Part shown: positions 1 to 8,194 of the stretch, one piece after another | Layout: every line of letters begins with the position of its first letter | How positions within the stretch are numbered: the stretch's first letter is position 1 | Assembly (NCBI RefSeq): GCF_030160835.1 | Contig: NZ_BSPC01000007.1 | Coordinates: forward strand, 1 to 64,000 | Source of the DNA: Labrys miyagiensis | Lineage (GTDB): Bacteria; Pseudomonadota; Alphaproteobacteria; Rhizobiales; Labraceae | Direction of reading: 5' to 3' | Length of the DNA: 64,000 bases | Translations under genes and position numbers: made by a program | The notes under the pieces: model-generated | What the model saw: only the letters and a program-made list of their open reading frames with translations | The model's database searches: none | Told to the model about the DNA's origin: nothing

Positions 1-166
1 CGGCGGCGGCCGGCGCGGGCTCAGCCGGGGCGGCGGGAGCAGGCGTGACGACGGGGGCGTCGGCGGCAGGAGCGGGCGCCGAGGCATCCTGCGCCATCGC
101 CGGAACGGCGGCGGCCAGGGCCAGAACGGAAACGGCCGCGAGGGCAATATGGACGAACTGCTTCAT
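1..166 (-). CDS. Exported Ala/Pro-rich protein, N-terminal part only
   Basis: Reading from the ATG at 166 leftwards gives a clear Sec signal peptide: MKQF, a hydrophobic Ala/Val/Leu stretch, then an AMAQD-like cleavage site near residue 26. A low-complexity Ala/Pro/Val segment follows and runs off the left edge. Only about 55 residues are visible, so no domain or function can be assigned. It is probably periplasmic or secreted. A short AGGA lies almost against the start codon. The next 220 bases upstream contain nothing recognisable before the F1 repeat at 392. Confidence 0.7.
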   Translation of the reverse strand, partial: MKQFVHIALAAVSVLALAAAVPAMAQDASAPAPAADAPVVTPAPAAPAEPAPAAA

Positions 167-391
167 TCCTGAAACTTCCGGGCTCGCCGGCGGGAGGCAG
201 CGCCAGCACAAAAAGGGATCATAAGCGGTCCTCTATCACGCGGGCGCTCCACGCGGTATGGCCGCCACATTCTCGCCGCACGAAAAGCCGGGCGGCGTGT
301 CCGATTAACCACAACGGCGCATATACCAGCCGCTTGCGGCCACATCGGGGCACTCGGCAAGATCTTACCGCGGCAGGGTTAACGGGATGTC

Positions 392-562
392 CTGGGAGCG
401 TGGCATCGAAGGCGTTCCTGGGATCGCAGGCATCCCTGCCTGCTCTGGGAAGCGACAGACGAATAGAAAAGGGCACCCCCGTGAGTGTGGCGCCCTTGCT
501 TGCACGCACATCATTTCCAAGAGCAGGCAGGGATGCCTGCGATCCCAGGAAAGCGCTCCCAG
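392..562. repeat. F1 inverted-repeat element, copy 1
   Basis: Two arms are inverted relative to each other (392-454 and 513-562). Each has the pattern CTGGGA, a GC-rich self-paired core, then TCTTGGAAA. The core word here is GCAGGCATCCCTGCCTGC. The left arm carries a 14-base insertion relative to the right. The centre holds an AAAAGGGC...GCCCTT hairpin. The element ends directly at the hbd stop codon and fills most of the gene-free stretch 167-562, where I see nothing else. Confidence 0.8.
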
Positions 563-1444
563 CTACCTTGTCGCCACTGGCTTCTCGCCGCGATAGTCGT
601 AGAAGCCGCGCTTGGTCTTGCGTCCCAGCCAGCCGGCCTCGACATATTTCACCAGCAGCGGGCAGGGCCGGTACTTGGAGTCCGCCAGGCCCTCATGCAG
701 CACCTGCATGATGGACAGGCAGGTATCCAGGCCGATGAAGTCGGCGAGCTGCAGCGGGCCCATCGGGTGGTTGGCGCCGAGCCGCATGGCGGTGTCGATC
801 GATTCCACCGTGCCCACGCCCTCATAGAGCGTATAGATCGCCTCGTTGATCATCGGCAGGAGGATGCGGTTGACGATGAAGGCCGGGAAATCCTCGGCGA
901 CCGCGATCTCGCGCTCGAGCTTGTGGATGAAGTTCTTGGCGGATTCGAAGGTGCCGTCGTCGGTGGCGATGCCGCGGATCACCTCCACCAGCTGCATCAC
1001 CGGCACCGGGTTCATGAAATGGATGCCGATGAAGCGCTCGGGACGGTCGGTGGCGGCGGCCAGGCGCGTGATCGAGATCGAGGAGGTGTTGGTGGCCAGG
1101 ATCGCCTCGGGCTTGAGATGCGGGCAGACCGCGCCATAGATCTTCACCTTGACCGCCTCGGCCTCCGTGGCCGCCTCGATGACGAGGTCGCAGGCCCCCA
1201 GCGGCTCGAGATCCGGCGCGGCCTTGATGCGCGACAGGGCCTCGTCGCCCTGGGCCTGCGTGATCGTGCCCTTGGCGATCTGGCGCTTGAGATTGCCGTT
1301 GACGGTGGCCAGGCCGTTGTTGACCTGCTCGGCCGAGATGTCGTTCAGCACCACGTTCAATCCGGCCAGCGCGGCGACATGCGCGATGCCGCTGCCCATC
1401 TGCCCGGCGCCGATGATCCCGACCGTCCTGATATCCACCGTCAT
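563..1444 (-). CDS. hbd: 3-hydroxybutyryl-CoA dehydrogenase
   Basis: The 293-residue protein has the usual length for the short 3-hydroxyacyl-CoA dehydrogenase family, which interconverts acetoacetyl-CoA and 3-hydroxybutyryl-CoA with NAD(P). A Rossmann glycine loop, GAGQMGSG, sits at residues 12-19 and is followed by an acidic residue at the end of beta2. The catalytic-histidine motif HFMNP is at 142-146, and the C-terminal all-helical dimer domain follows (VNRILLPMINEA). The start was set at MTVDIRTVGI, preceded by AAGGA-like bases; the longer open frame upstream is not needed. Cytosolic, in fatty-acid, butanoate or aromatic degradation. The etfBA operon 2 kb away on the same strand is a fitting partner, but it is not in the same operon. 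Confidence 0.93.
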   Translation of the reverse strand: MTVDIRTVGIIGAGQMGSGIAHVAALAGLNVVLNDISAEQVNNGLATVNGNLKRQIAKGTITQAQGDEALSRIKAAPDLEPLGACDLVIEAATEAEAVKVKIYGAVCPHLKPEAILATNTSSISITRLAAATDRPERFIGIHFMNPVPVMQLVEVIRGIATDDGTFESAKNFIHKLEREIAVAEDFPAFIVNRILLPMINEAIYTLYEGVGTVESIDTAMRLGANHPMGPLQLADFIGLDTCLSIMQVLHEGLADSKYRPCPLLVKYVEAGWLGRKTKRGFYDYRGEKPVATR

Positions 1445-1578
1445 TTCCCAGTCCTTGCGCTTTGTGCGCGATCTTATCGATGTGCAGTGCGGTAGGGAAG
1501 ATAGTTTGGCGGCTGCAAGTTGTCTTTGCGGGAGGGCGGTTCGCGCTCGGCCCTTGCACCCCGCTCCCCGACAGCATA

Positions 1579-1607
1579 TGTTGGACAAAATCAAATCCTG
1601 TTGGACA
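1579..1607. promoter_or_regulatory. Direct repeat, candidate operator of the PIN toxin-antitoxin pair
   Basis: The nonamer TGTTGGACA occurs at 1579-1587 and again, identical, at 1599-1607, exactly 20 bases apart (two helical turns). It ends 8 bases before the antitoxin ATG. Such spacing suits side-by-side binding of an autoregulating antitoxin. This is inferred from position only. Confidence 0.45.
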
Positions 1608-1614
1608 GCCATCC

Positions 1615-1890
1615 ATGCCCAAGGCCTCTACCCGTCCCCCTCTGCAGGAGCGCGTCGCCTCCGTGATGTCGCATGCCGAGCGTGCAGGCCTGTTCGACAA
1701 GGAAAGCGGGCGTATCGGTGCGCGGGTCAGCAAGGTGCTGATCGAGAAGGCGCGGGCACGCACGGGCCTGGCCTCCGATACCGAGCTGATGAAATTCGCC
1801 CTCGCCAGCATCGCCCTGGAGGACGAGTTCATCGAAGCCTTGAAGAAAGTGAAGGGGACCGTCGATCCGACGCTGAAGCTCGGCTACTGA
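1615..1890 (+). CDS. Putative antitoxin paired with PIN toxin
   Basis: A 91-residue, mostly helical, charged protein of no family I can name. The middle (ERAGLFDKESGRIGARVSKVLIEKA) and the end (FALASIALEDEFIEALKKVKG) look like amphipathic helices, as in toxin-neutralising antitoxins. It ends one base before the GTG start of a PIN-domain protein, so the two are almost certainly translated together. A 20-bp-spaced direct repeat just upstream suggests autoregulation. It shows no recognisable ribbon-helix-helix or AbrB signature, so the antitoxin role rests on context. Confidence 0.6.
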   Translation: MPKASTRPPLQERVASVMSHAERAGLFDKESGRIGARVSKVLIEKARARTGLASDTELMKFALASIALEDEFIEALKKVKGTVDPTLKLGY

Positions 1891-1891
1891 C

Positions 1892-2476
1892 GTGGCTCGC
1901 TTCGATTTCGACGCTGCCTTGCGCTGGGCGCGTTTCGATCCCCGTCACGCCCCGGCGCGGCGCGAGGATGCCGAGTTGCCCTTCGTCGACGCGCAGACGC
2001 GGGCCGATGGAACGCTTCTGCTCGACACCAACGTCTATATCGATACGCTCCAGGACAGACTGCCCGATCTCGTCGAAAATCTTGTGACGGGCGGCTATAC
2101 CAATCACTCGACGGTGGCCATTCAGGAATTGATGCATACCGTCGGCGTGCTCAACCCGGACCATCCGGGCATGCCGAAGGTCATCTCCCAGATCGGCCTG
2201 CTTATCCGCAGCATGCCGCCGCACCGTCTCTTCGCTCCCGATGCAGAGACCCTCGGCCGCGCCGCCCTGCTCGCCGGCATGCTCTGTCGCCTCCAGGGCT
2301 ATGCCAAGGACGAAAGGCTCAGGGCCCAGCATGATTGCGTGCTCTTCCTGCAAGCCCAACGCCTCGGCTTCACCGTGCTGACGCGCAATGTGCGGGATTT
2401 CGACTATCTGCTGCAGCTGTTCCCGGCGGGACGGGTGCTGATGTATCGGGAGGCTGGGAGCCTCACCTCTCCCTGA
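1892..2476 (+). CDS. PIN-domain protein, probable toxin ribonuclease
   Basis: 194 residues, longer than the usual 125-140 of VapC, with an extra N-terminal stretch of about 40. The PIN core starts at LLLDTNVYIDTL (first conserved Asp near residue 45). It continues through an NHSTVAIQEL segment with an acidic residue and ends with the typical TVLTRNVRDFDYL (Asn/Asp near 165-170). PIN proteins are Mg-dependent RNases that in VapC cut tRNA or rRNA; the target here is unknown. The GTG start follows the antitoxin stop by one base. Its last 14 bases overlap the convergent hydrolase gene. Confidence 0.75.
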   Translation: MARFDFDAALRWARFDPRHAPARREDAELPFVDAQTRADGTLLLDTNVYIDTLQDRLPDLVENLVTGGYTNHSTVAIQELMHTVGVLNPDHPGMPKVISQIGLLIRSMPPHRLFAPDAETLGRAALLAGMLCRLQGYAKDERLRAQHDCVLFLQAQRLGFTVLTRNVRDFDYLLQLFPAGRVLMYREAGSLTSP

Positions 2477-3266
2477 TCCAGGCCAGCACCTGCGGCATGG
2501 CTTCCTGCGTCGGCCGGTGGCCGCCCTCTTCGATGGCGATGAAGCGCTTGGGCTGGCTGGCGAGGTCGAAGAGCTTGCGTGCGAAACGGATCGGGATGGC
2601 GTCGTCATCCGTGCCGTGCACGATCAGGAGCGGCGCCTTGATCCCGGCGATGCGCTGGTCGGAATGGAAGCTGTCCCAGATCAGGTAGCGGGTGGGAAAC
2701 ATCCAATATTCCGCCGCGGCGACATCGGCCACGGAGCTGTGGGGCGAGATCAGGACGACGCCGCCGATCTTGTTCTTCGCCGCCAGCGCTACCGCGACGC
2801 CGGTGCCCAGCGACTCGCCGAACGCGATGATGCGCTGCGGCGCGATGCCCAGCGCCCGGGCCTTGTCGTAGCCCGCCTGGGCATCGGCGATCAGTCCACC
2901 TTCAGAGGGTGTGCCGCTGGAGCCGGGATAGCCGCGATACTCGACCGCCAGCACGCCGTTGCCCGGCCTCGCGAGATCGGCGAGCGTATCTTCCACCGTG
3001 GCGAGGTTGCCGCCATTGCCGTGGAAGAACAGCAGCAGCGGCTTGCCGGCGGCCGGCGGCACATACCAGGCGAGCAGACGCTCGCCATCGGCGGTGTCGA
3101 GGTGCAGCACCTGGGCGCCCTTGATCACAGGCGCCTCGACGATGCCGGCGGGAAAATAGAGGAAGGAGCGCTGGGCGAGGGCGAGGGTCGTGAGAACAGC
3201 GAGGTACAGGAAAACCAGCGCACCGGCACAGATGAGCAGGAGTTTCGACAGACGCCGCGCCAGCAT
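2463..3266 (-). CDS. Membrane-anchored alpha/beta hydrolase (BEM46/YfhR-like)
   Basis: 267 residues from the ATG at 3266, preceded by GAGGTGCC. An N-terminal hydrophobic helix (LLLICAGALVFLYLAVLTTLAL, residues ~9-30) anchors it to the membrane. The hydrolase domain then has the oxyanion motif FFHGNGGN, the nucleophile elbow GESLGTG, an acid in the VHGTDDDAIP strand, and a C-terminal GGH with the catalytic His. This matches the peptidase S9-like BEM46/YfhR family, whose substrates are generally unknown. It is monocistronic and convergent with the PIN toxin gene. A longer start at 3353 is possible but would place the anchor internally. Confidence 0.85.
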   Translation of the reverse strand: MLARRLSKLLLICAGALVFLYLAVLTTLALAQRSFLYFPAGIVEAPVIKGAQVLHLDTADGERLLAWYVPPAAGKPLLLFFHGNGGNLATVEDTLADLARPGNGVLAVEYRGYPGSSGTPSEGGLIADAQAGYDKARALGIAPQRIIAFGESLGTGVAVALAAKNKIGGVVLISPHSSVADVAAAEYWMFPTRYLIWDSFHSDQRIAGIKAPLLIVHGTDDDAIPIRFARKLFDLASQPKRFIAIEEGGHRPTQEAMPQVLAWIRER

Positions 3267-3337
3267 GGAGGCACCTCGGGAGCGAGGGACTTCCGCATGG
3301 GAGTGAGGCGGATTTGTGGAGAAATGAACAGTGTTCA

Positions 3338-3466
3338 CTGGGAGCGCGGACATCCTGTCCGCTCTTGAAACGGTACGACACGAAAAGGGGCGCGACCGGC
3401 AAGGTCAGCGCCCCTTCTTTCTATGGCAATGGTTCCAAGAGGCGGACTGGAAGTCCGCGCCCCCGG
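3338..3466. repeat. F1 inverted-repeat element, copy 2
   Basis: Left arm 3338-3372 (CTGGGAGCGCGGACATCC... GCTCTTGAAACG) and right arm 3433-3466 are inverted copies. The right arm has diverged (AGTCCGCGCCCCC). The centre is a strong hairpin listed separately as a terminator. The element ends 1 base before the etfA stop codon. Confidence 0.8.
3385..3420. terminator. Bidirectional rho-independent terminator, mainly for etfBA
   Basis: The stem AAGGGGCGCGACC (3385-3397) pairs with GGTCAGCGCCCCTT (3403-3416) around a GGCAA loop, with one bulged A. It is flanked by AAAA on the left and TTCTTTC on the right, so it reads as a terminator in both directions. It lies downstream of etfA on the minus strand, in the middle of F1 copy 2. 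Confidence 0.65.
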
Positions 3467-3467
3467 C

Positions 3468-4409
3468 TTACTTCCCGAGCTTGGCGAGCTCGTCCTTGAG
3501 TTCCGGCAGCGCGGTATAGAGGTCGGCCACCAGGCCGTAATCCGCCACCTGGAAGATCGGGGCTTCCTCGTCCTTGTTGATGGCGACGATGACCTTGCTA
3601 TCCTTCATGCCGGCCAGATGCTGGATGGCGCCGGAAATGCCGACGGCGATGTAGAGGTCGGGGGCGACCACCTTGCCGGTCTGGCCGACCTGCCAGTCGT
3701 TCGGGGCGTAGCCGGCGTCGACCGCGGCGCGCGAGGCGCCCATGGCGGCGCCGAGCTTGTCGGCGATGGGCTCGATATAGGTGGTGAAGTTCTCGCGGTT
3801 CTGCATGGCGCGGCCGCCGGAGATGATGATCTTGGCCGAAGCCAGCTCAGGCCGGTCGGACTTGGCCAGCGCCTCGCCCTTGAACGAGGAGATGCCAGGA
3901 TCGGCTGCGGCGGAGACCGGCTCGACGGCGGCCGAACCACCCTCGCCGGTGGCGGCGAAGGAGGCAGTGCGCACGGTGATCACCTTCTTGGCGTCGGCCG
4001 ACTTCACGGTCTGCACGGCATTGCCGGCATAGATCGGCCGCTCGAAGGTGTCGGGGGAGACCACCTTCACGATGTCCGAGATCTGCATGACGTCGAGCAG
4101 CGCGGCGACGCGCGGCAGCACATTCTTCCAGGCCGGCGTCGAGGGGGCGACGATGGCGTCATAGTTGCCGGCGAGGCCGACGATCAGCGCGGCGGTCGGC
4201 TCGGCCAGGCGATGCTCGTAGGAGGCATCGGCCACCAGGACCTTGTCGACGCCCGAGAGCCTGGCGGCGGCCTGGGCGGCGGCATCCGCGCCGGCGCCGG
4301 CCACCAGCACATGCACGGGCGCGCCGAGTTCGGCGGCCGCCGTCAAAGCGCGGTTGGTGACGTCCTTGAGGCCTGTGGCGTCGATCTCGGCGATGAGAAG
4401 TGTGGTCAT
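3468..4409 (-). CDS. etfA: Electron transfer flavoprotein alpha subunit
   Basis: 313 residues, standard for EtfA. The N-terminal alpha/beta domain starts [13 protein letters not shown]. The C-terminal FAD-binding domain shows SGGRAMQN, the [27 protein letters not shown] segment and [13 protein letters not shown], which bind FAD and close the family. With EtfB it carries electrons from acyl-CoA and related dehydrogenases to ETF-ubiquinone oxidoreductase. It lies 20 bases downstream of etfB on the same strand, with an AAGGA ribosome site before its ATG. The chosen start is the only one that removes a spurious long extension. Confidence 0.96.
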   Translation of the reverse strand: MTTLLIAEIDATGLKDVTNRALTAAAELGAPVHVLVAGAGADAAAQAAARLSGVDKVLVADASYEHRLAEPTAALIVGLAGNYDAIVAPSTPAWKNVLPRVAALLDVMQISDIVKVVSPDTFERPIYAGNAVQTVKSADAKKVITVRTASFAATGEGGSAAVEPVSAAADPGISSFKGEALAKSDRPELASAKIIISGGRAMQNRENFTTYIEPIADKLGAAMGASRAAVDAGYAPNDWQVGQTGKVVAPDLYIAVGISGAIQHLAGMKDSKVIVAINKDEEAPIFQVADYGLVADLYTALPELKDELAKLGK

Positions 4410-4429
4410 TGTTTGGTTTCCTTCGCTTC

Positions 4430-5179
4430 TCAGATGACGCCGGCTTCGTTCTTGAGCTTGTCGACCAGCTCGGCCACCGAGGTGACCTTCTTGCCGGCCT
4501 GGCGCGCCGCCGGCTCCACCGTCTTCAGCACGGTGAGGCGCGGGGCGATGTCGACGCCGAGGGCCTCGGGGCTGGTCTCGTCGATCGGCTTCTTCTTGGC
4601 CTTCATGATGTTGGGCAGCGAAGCATAGCGCGGCTCGTTGAGGCGCAGGTCGGTGGTGACGATGGCGGGCAGGTTGAGGCTGACGGTCTGCGAGCCGCCG
4701 TCGACCTCCCTGACCACCTCGACCTTGTCGCCGGCCAGCTCGACCTTGGAGGCGAAGGTGCCCTGCGGCCAGCCGAGCAGCGCGGCCAGCATCTGGCCGG
4801 TGGCGCCCATGTCGTCGTCGATGGCCTGCTTGCCGAGGATGACGAGGCCGGGGGCCTCGTTGCCGATCACGGCCTTGAGCAGCTTGGCGACGGCGAGGGG
4901 CTCGACGGTCGAGTCGGTCTTGACCAGGATGCCGCGATCGGCGCCCATGGCGAGGCCCGAGCGCAGCGTCTCGGCAGCCTGCGCGGGCCCGATGGAGACG
5001 ACCACCACTTCGGTGGCCTTGCCGGCTTCCTTCAGGCGCAGCGCTTCCTCGACGCCGATCTCGTCGAAGGGGTTCATCGACATCTTGACGTTGTTCAGAT
5101 CGACGCCCGAACCGTCGGCCTTGACGCGGATCTTCACATTGTAATCGACGACCCGCTTCACGGGCACGAGCACTTTCAT
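4430..5179 (-). CDS. etfB: Electron transfer flavoprotein beta subunit
   Basis: 249 residues, full length. It begins [19 protein letters not shown], has the [17 protein letters not shown] signature (residues ~36-52) and the AMP-binding-side motif [15 protein letters not shown]. The C-terminal recognition loop [12 protein letters not shown] marks the partner-docking leucine of EtfB. It heads the etfBA operon with a GGAGAAG ribosome site four bases before the ATG. Cytosolic. Regulation is not visible. Upstream (5180-5356) holds the promoter region and then an F1 repeat. Confidence 0.96.
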   Translation of the reverse strand: MKVLVPVKRVVDYNVKIRVKADGSGVDLNNVKMSMNPFDEIGVEEALRLKEAGKATEVVVVSIGPAQAAETLRSGLAMGADRGILVKTDSTVEPLAVAKLLKAVIGNEAPGLVILGKQAIDDDMGATGQMLAALLGWPQGTFASKVELAGDKVEVVREVDGGSQTVSLNLPAIVTTDLRLNEPRYASLPNIMKAKKKPIDETSPEALGVDIAPRLTVLKTVEPAARQAGKKVTSVAELVDKLKNEAGVI

Positions 5180-5356
5180 GGGGCTTCTCCAGACGGGAAC
5201 CGGGTGATTTACGGCGGCATAGCGACCCTGGAGGCGACACGCTATCGATGAACCGACAACTCGCGTCGCGCCAAAGCCGCCGCCATGGCAATTCGATGAC
5301 GGATTTCAGCTAATGGGCGCGGGCATTTGTGTCAATGCGACACTAGCGGGGACCTG

Positions 5357-5482
5357 CTGGGAGCGCGGACGTCCCGTCCGCTCTTGAAACGATAACGATA
5401 GCTGAGAGAGTACACGCCGCCTATGCATGTCGTCCGGCAGGCGTGCCGTTTCCAAGAGCGGACGAGACGTCCGCGCTCCCAG
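5357..5482. repeat. F1 inverted-repeat element, copy 3
   Basis: Left arm CTGGGAGCGCGGACGTCC...CTCTTGAAACG from 5357. Right arm TTTCCAAGAGCGGACGAGACGTCCGCGCTCCCAG ends at 5482. It lies between etfB (upstream side) and the rhomboid stop codon at 5492, placed to act as the rhomboid gene's terminator stem. Confidence 0.8.
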
Positions 5483-5491
5483 GCACTCCCC

Positions 5492-6241
5492 TCAATCGAA
5501 CGTATCGCGCCAGTCGTTCTTCGCCGGCGGCGGCGCCCTGTCGAACAAGGGCGCGTCCGAGCTCTTCAGCGGCAGCACCAGCACGGCGCCGGCGAGGAGG
5601 CCGCCGATATGGGCGAACCAGGCGACATCGCTGGTGGAGCTGACGAAATAGGCATAGATGGCGAAATAGGCCTGGTAGAGGATCCAGGCGCCGATGGCCC
5701 AATAGGCCGGCAGCTTCAAGGGGATGCGGAAGAGCACCAGCACCCAGATCTTCACATTGGGATGCAGCAGCACATAGGCCGCCACCACGCCCGAGATCGC
5801 CCCCGACGCCCCGATCAGCGGGCTGGTGGAATCCGGCGCCGTAAGGGCGTAGGCGAAGGTCGAGAGCACGGCGCAGGCGAGATAGAAGAACAGATATTTG
5901 AAATGGCCGAGATCGTCCTCGACATTGTCGCCGAACACCCACAGGAACAGCATGTTGCCGGTGAGGTGCATCCAGGAGCCGTGCACGAACGCGGAGGTGA
6001 TCGGCGTCAGCCATTCCGGCACGCGCAGATATTCCGGCGGCAGGTTCATCTTCTCGAACAGCACCACCGGGATGGTGCCGTAGGAATAGGTGAAGCCTGC
6101 CGTATCCGCCACGAAGGTGCCGGGCACATAGCCCGACTGGAAGAAGAAGAACACTGCGACATTGGTCGCCACCAGCGCCCAGTTCACCCAGGCCTGGGAG
6201 ATGCGCCGGTGGGGATTGTCGTCGTAGAGCGGAATGATCAT
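5492..6241 (-). CDS. Rhomboid family intramembrane serine protease
   Basis: 249 residues with six to seven hydrophobic helices. The catalytic serine lies in GASGAISG (S146). The catalytic histidine is H211 (FAHIGGLLAG) on the last core helix, and the HxxxN oxyanion pair is H92/N96 in HLTGNMLFLWVFG. All active-site residues are present, so an active inner-membrane protease cleaving transmembrane substrates is expected. The C-terminus is cytoplasmic and Pro/Asp rich. Start at MIIPLYDDNP; the longer frame upstream reads through an F2 repeat and is not believed. Substrate unknown. Confidence 0.92.
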   Translation of the reverse strand: MIIPLYDDNPHRRISQAWVNWALVATNVAVFFFFQSGYVPGTFVADTAGFTYSYGTIPVVLFEKMNLPPEYLRVPEWLTPITSAFVHGSWMHLTGNMLFLWVFGDNVEDDLGHFKYLFFYLACAVLSTFAYALTAPDSTSPLIGASGAISGVVAAYVLLHPNVKIWVLVLFRIPLKLPAYWAIGAWILYQAYFAIYAYFVSSTSDVAWFAHIGGLLAGAVLVLPLKSSDAPLFDRAPPPAKNDWRDTFD

Positions 6242-6380
6242 GGCGCGCCCCGATCGAGATGCCGATGCAAGTCGCGTGCCGGCCTCGGGACAGTGTAGAG
6301 CGTGAAGGCGAAAGAATAAAGGCGGGGGTTGTGCCTGTCCCGAGTCGCCGAAGCAATCCGAGGAAAGCAAGGCGCGATTA

Positions 6381-6559
6381 GCCTCCCCCACGAAGCTGGG
6401 GGAGGTGGCATTGCGAAGCAATGACGGAGGGGGTGTGGTCCGGAAAAGGCGCGGGAAACGAAACCTGGGAGGCCGCTTCCCGCGCTCTATCCTGGCCACA
6501 CCCCCTCCGACCCGACTTCGTCGGGCCACCTCCCCCAGCTTCGTGGGGGGAGGCTTTTT
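6381..6559. repeat. F2 inverted-repeat element (giant hairpin), copy 1
   Basis: The left arm begins GCCTCCCCCACGAAGCTGGG and contains GGCATTGCGAAGCAATGACGG and AGGGGGTGTGG. The right arm (from about 6492) is its reverse: CCACACCCCCTCC ... CACCTCCCCCAGCTTCGTGG, ending AGGCTTTTT. The two arms enclose a non-repeated centre. It fills the gap between leuB and the rhomboid gene. Confidence 0.8.
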
Positions 6560-6593
6560 GCGTCGCGCCTTGCCTCCAGATGGAAGCGGCGCC

Positions 6594-7703
6594 TTACCTG
6601 GCCCGTTCCATCGCCTTGATCACCGCGCCGCCCATGTCGCTGGTCGAGACCGCGTTCTGGCCCGGCGCCGCGATGTCCTTGGTGCGCAGGCCTTCGCCCA
6701 GCACGTCGGCAATCGCCGCATCGAGCCGGTCGGCGGCTTCGCTGAGGCCGAAGGAGTAGCGCAGCGCCATGCCGAAGGAGGCGAGCGTCGCGATCGGGTT
6801 GGCGAGGCCCTTGCCGGCGATGTCGGGAGCCGAGCCATGCACCGGTTCATACATGGCCTTGCGCTTGCCGGTCCTGGCATCGGCGGCGCCGAGTGAGGCG
6901 GAGGGCAGCATGCCGAGTGAACCCGTGAGCATGGCCGCCACGTCCGAGAGCATGTCGCCGAACAAATTGTCGCAGACGATGACGTCGAACTGCTTGGGCG
7001 TGCGCACAAGCTGCATGCCGCAATTGTCGGCCAGGATGTGCTCGAGCTTCAGTTCCGGATATTCGGCCTTGTGCACTGAAGTCACGACCTGCTTCCAGAG
7101 CACGCCCGACTTCATGACATTGTGCTTCTCGGAGGAATGCAGCAAGCCCTTGCGCACCTTGGCGAGGTCGAAGGCGACGCGAGCGATGCGCTCGATCTCA
7201 TGGGTGGTGTAGACCTGGGTATCCACCGCGCGCTTCTGCCCGTTCTCCAGCGTGACGATCTCCTTCGGCTCGCCGAAATAGACGCCGCCGGTGAGCTCGC
7301 GCACGATCATGATGTCGAGACCCTCGACCAGCTCGCGCTTGAGCGAGGAGGCATCGGCCAGCGCCGGATAGCACACGGCGGGGCGCAGGTTCGCGAACAG
7401 GCCGAGATCCTTGCGCAGGCGCAAGAGGCCGGCCTCGGGGCGGGCCTCGTAGGGCACGTCGGCCCATTTCGGGCCACCCACCGCGCCGAACATCACCGCA
7501 TCGGCCTCCTGGGCGCGCTTCATGGCGTCTTCCGAGATGGCCTTGCCATGCGCGTCATAGGCCGAACCGCCGACCAGGTCCTCCTCGGTCTCGAACGAGG
7601 CGAGGCCTGATTTGTTGAGGAAGGCGATCAGTCGCCTGACCTCCGCCATCACCTCGACACCGATGCCGTCGCCGGGAAGAAGGAGGAGCTTTTGCGTCGC
7701 CAT
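6594..7703 (-). CDS. leuB: 3-isopropylmalate dehydrogenase
   Basis: 369 residues, as expected for LeuB, the NAD-dependent decarboxylating dehydrogenase of leucine synthesis. It shows [12 protein letters not shown] at the start, the substrate arginines in [16 protein letters not shown], the [10 protein letters not shown] loop with the tyrosine/lysine region, and the metal-binding [12 protein letters not shown] (three Asp). The NAD site is [22 protein letters not shown]. Start [11 protein letters not shown] at 7703. No leuA, leuC or leuD is adjacent, so the pathway is scattered. Cytosolic. Confidence 0.97.
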   Translation of the reverse strand: MATQKLLLLPGDGIGVEVMAEVRRLIAFLNKSGLASFETEEDLVGGSAYDAHGKAISEDAMKRAQEADAVMFGAVGGPKWADVPYEARPEAGLLRLRKDLGLFANLRPAVCYPALADASSLKRELVEGLDIMIVRELTGGVYFGEPKEIVTLENGQKRAVDTQVYTTHEIERIARVAFDLAKVRKGLLHSSEKHNVMKSGVLWKQVVTSVHKAEYPELKLEHILADNCGMQLVRTPKQFDVIVCDNLFGDMLSDVAAMLTGSLGMLPSASLGAADARTGKRKAMYEPVHGSAPDIAGKGLANPIATLASFGMALRYSFGLSEAADRLDAAIADVLGEGLRTKDIAAPGQNAVSTSDMGGAVIKAMERAR

Positions 7704-7872
7704 GATGATGCGGGCCTCGAAGTTGGGGATTGGCGGGTGATTAGACGAGCGCGCGGGATGGTGCAAGGTGCTTGGTCTGGGGCCATCCTGCGGCAAATCG
7801 AAACCGGTATAAGTTCATAGATTATACGGGTATGTTTAGTGCCACGGTGGCGGACGGCGCGTGCTGGAGGGG

Positions 7873-8193
7873 AAGAGACAGGCGAGACGCCTGCTCCTTG
7901 GAAACGGAGTGTGCAGCGGAGAGGCGCAGCCCTGGTGTGCCCTGGGACCGCTGGCCTCCCGGGCGGCTCTTGGAAACAATGCGTATGCCAGAGAGGGCGC
8001 ACCCATTTCAGCCATCGCCGCAGACAGGCGTCTTGACAGACTCATCCCCCTCCCCGACCTGTCAGCGATGAGCACGGCCAAATCATCGCGGGCGAATGCG
8101 GGAAAAGGGCATCACTTCCCTTATCTCCGTTGCGTTTCCAAGAGCGGATCGTCCGACACTCACTTGAGTGTCGTAGGACGTCCGCGCTCCCAG
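7873..8193. repeat. F1 elements, compound copy 4
   Basis: Several F1 arms are nested here. A short GACAGGCGAGACGCCTGCTCCTTGGAAACG arm starts near 7878. A CTGGGACCGCTGGCCTCCC arm starts at 7942. A full right arm runs 8134-8193 with an internal GTCCGACACTCACTTGAGTGTCGTAGGAC extension. It fills the gene-free stretch 7704-8194 between divergent leuB and priA, so the priA promoter must lie in or between repeat arms. Confidence 0.7.
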
Positions 8194-8194
8194 C

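Noticed and set aside
392-562. Repeated arms considered as a CRISPR array.
   Set aside because: Arms are inverted, variable and not regularly spaced; no direct-repeat/spacer pattern or cas gene exists in the window.
3423-4628. A 401-codon plus-strand frame rich in Gly and Asp.
   Set aside because: Antisense to etfA; low-complexity product without motifs.
6381-6559. F2 and F3 elements considered as insertion sequences.
   Set aside because: No transposase frame lies between the arms, and no target-site duplication could be seen by eye.
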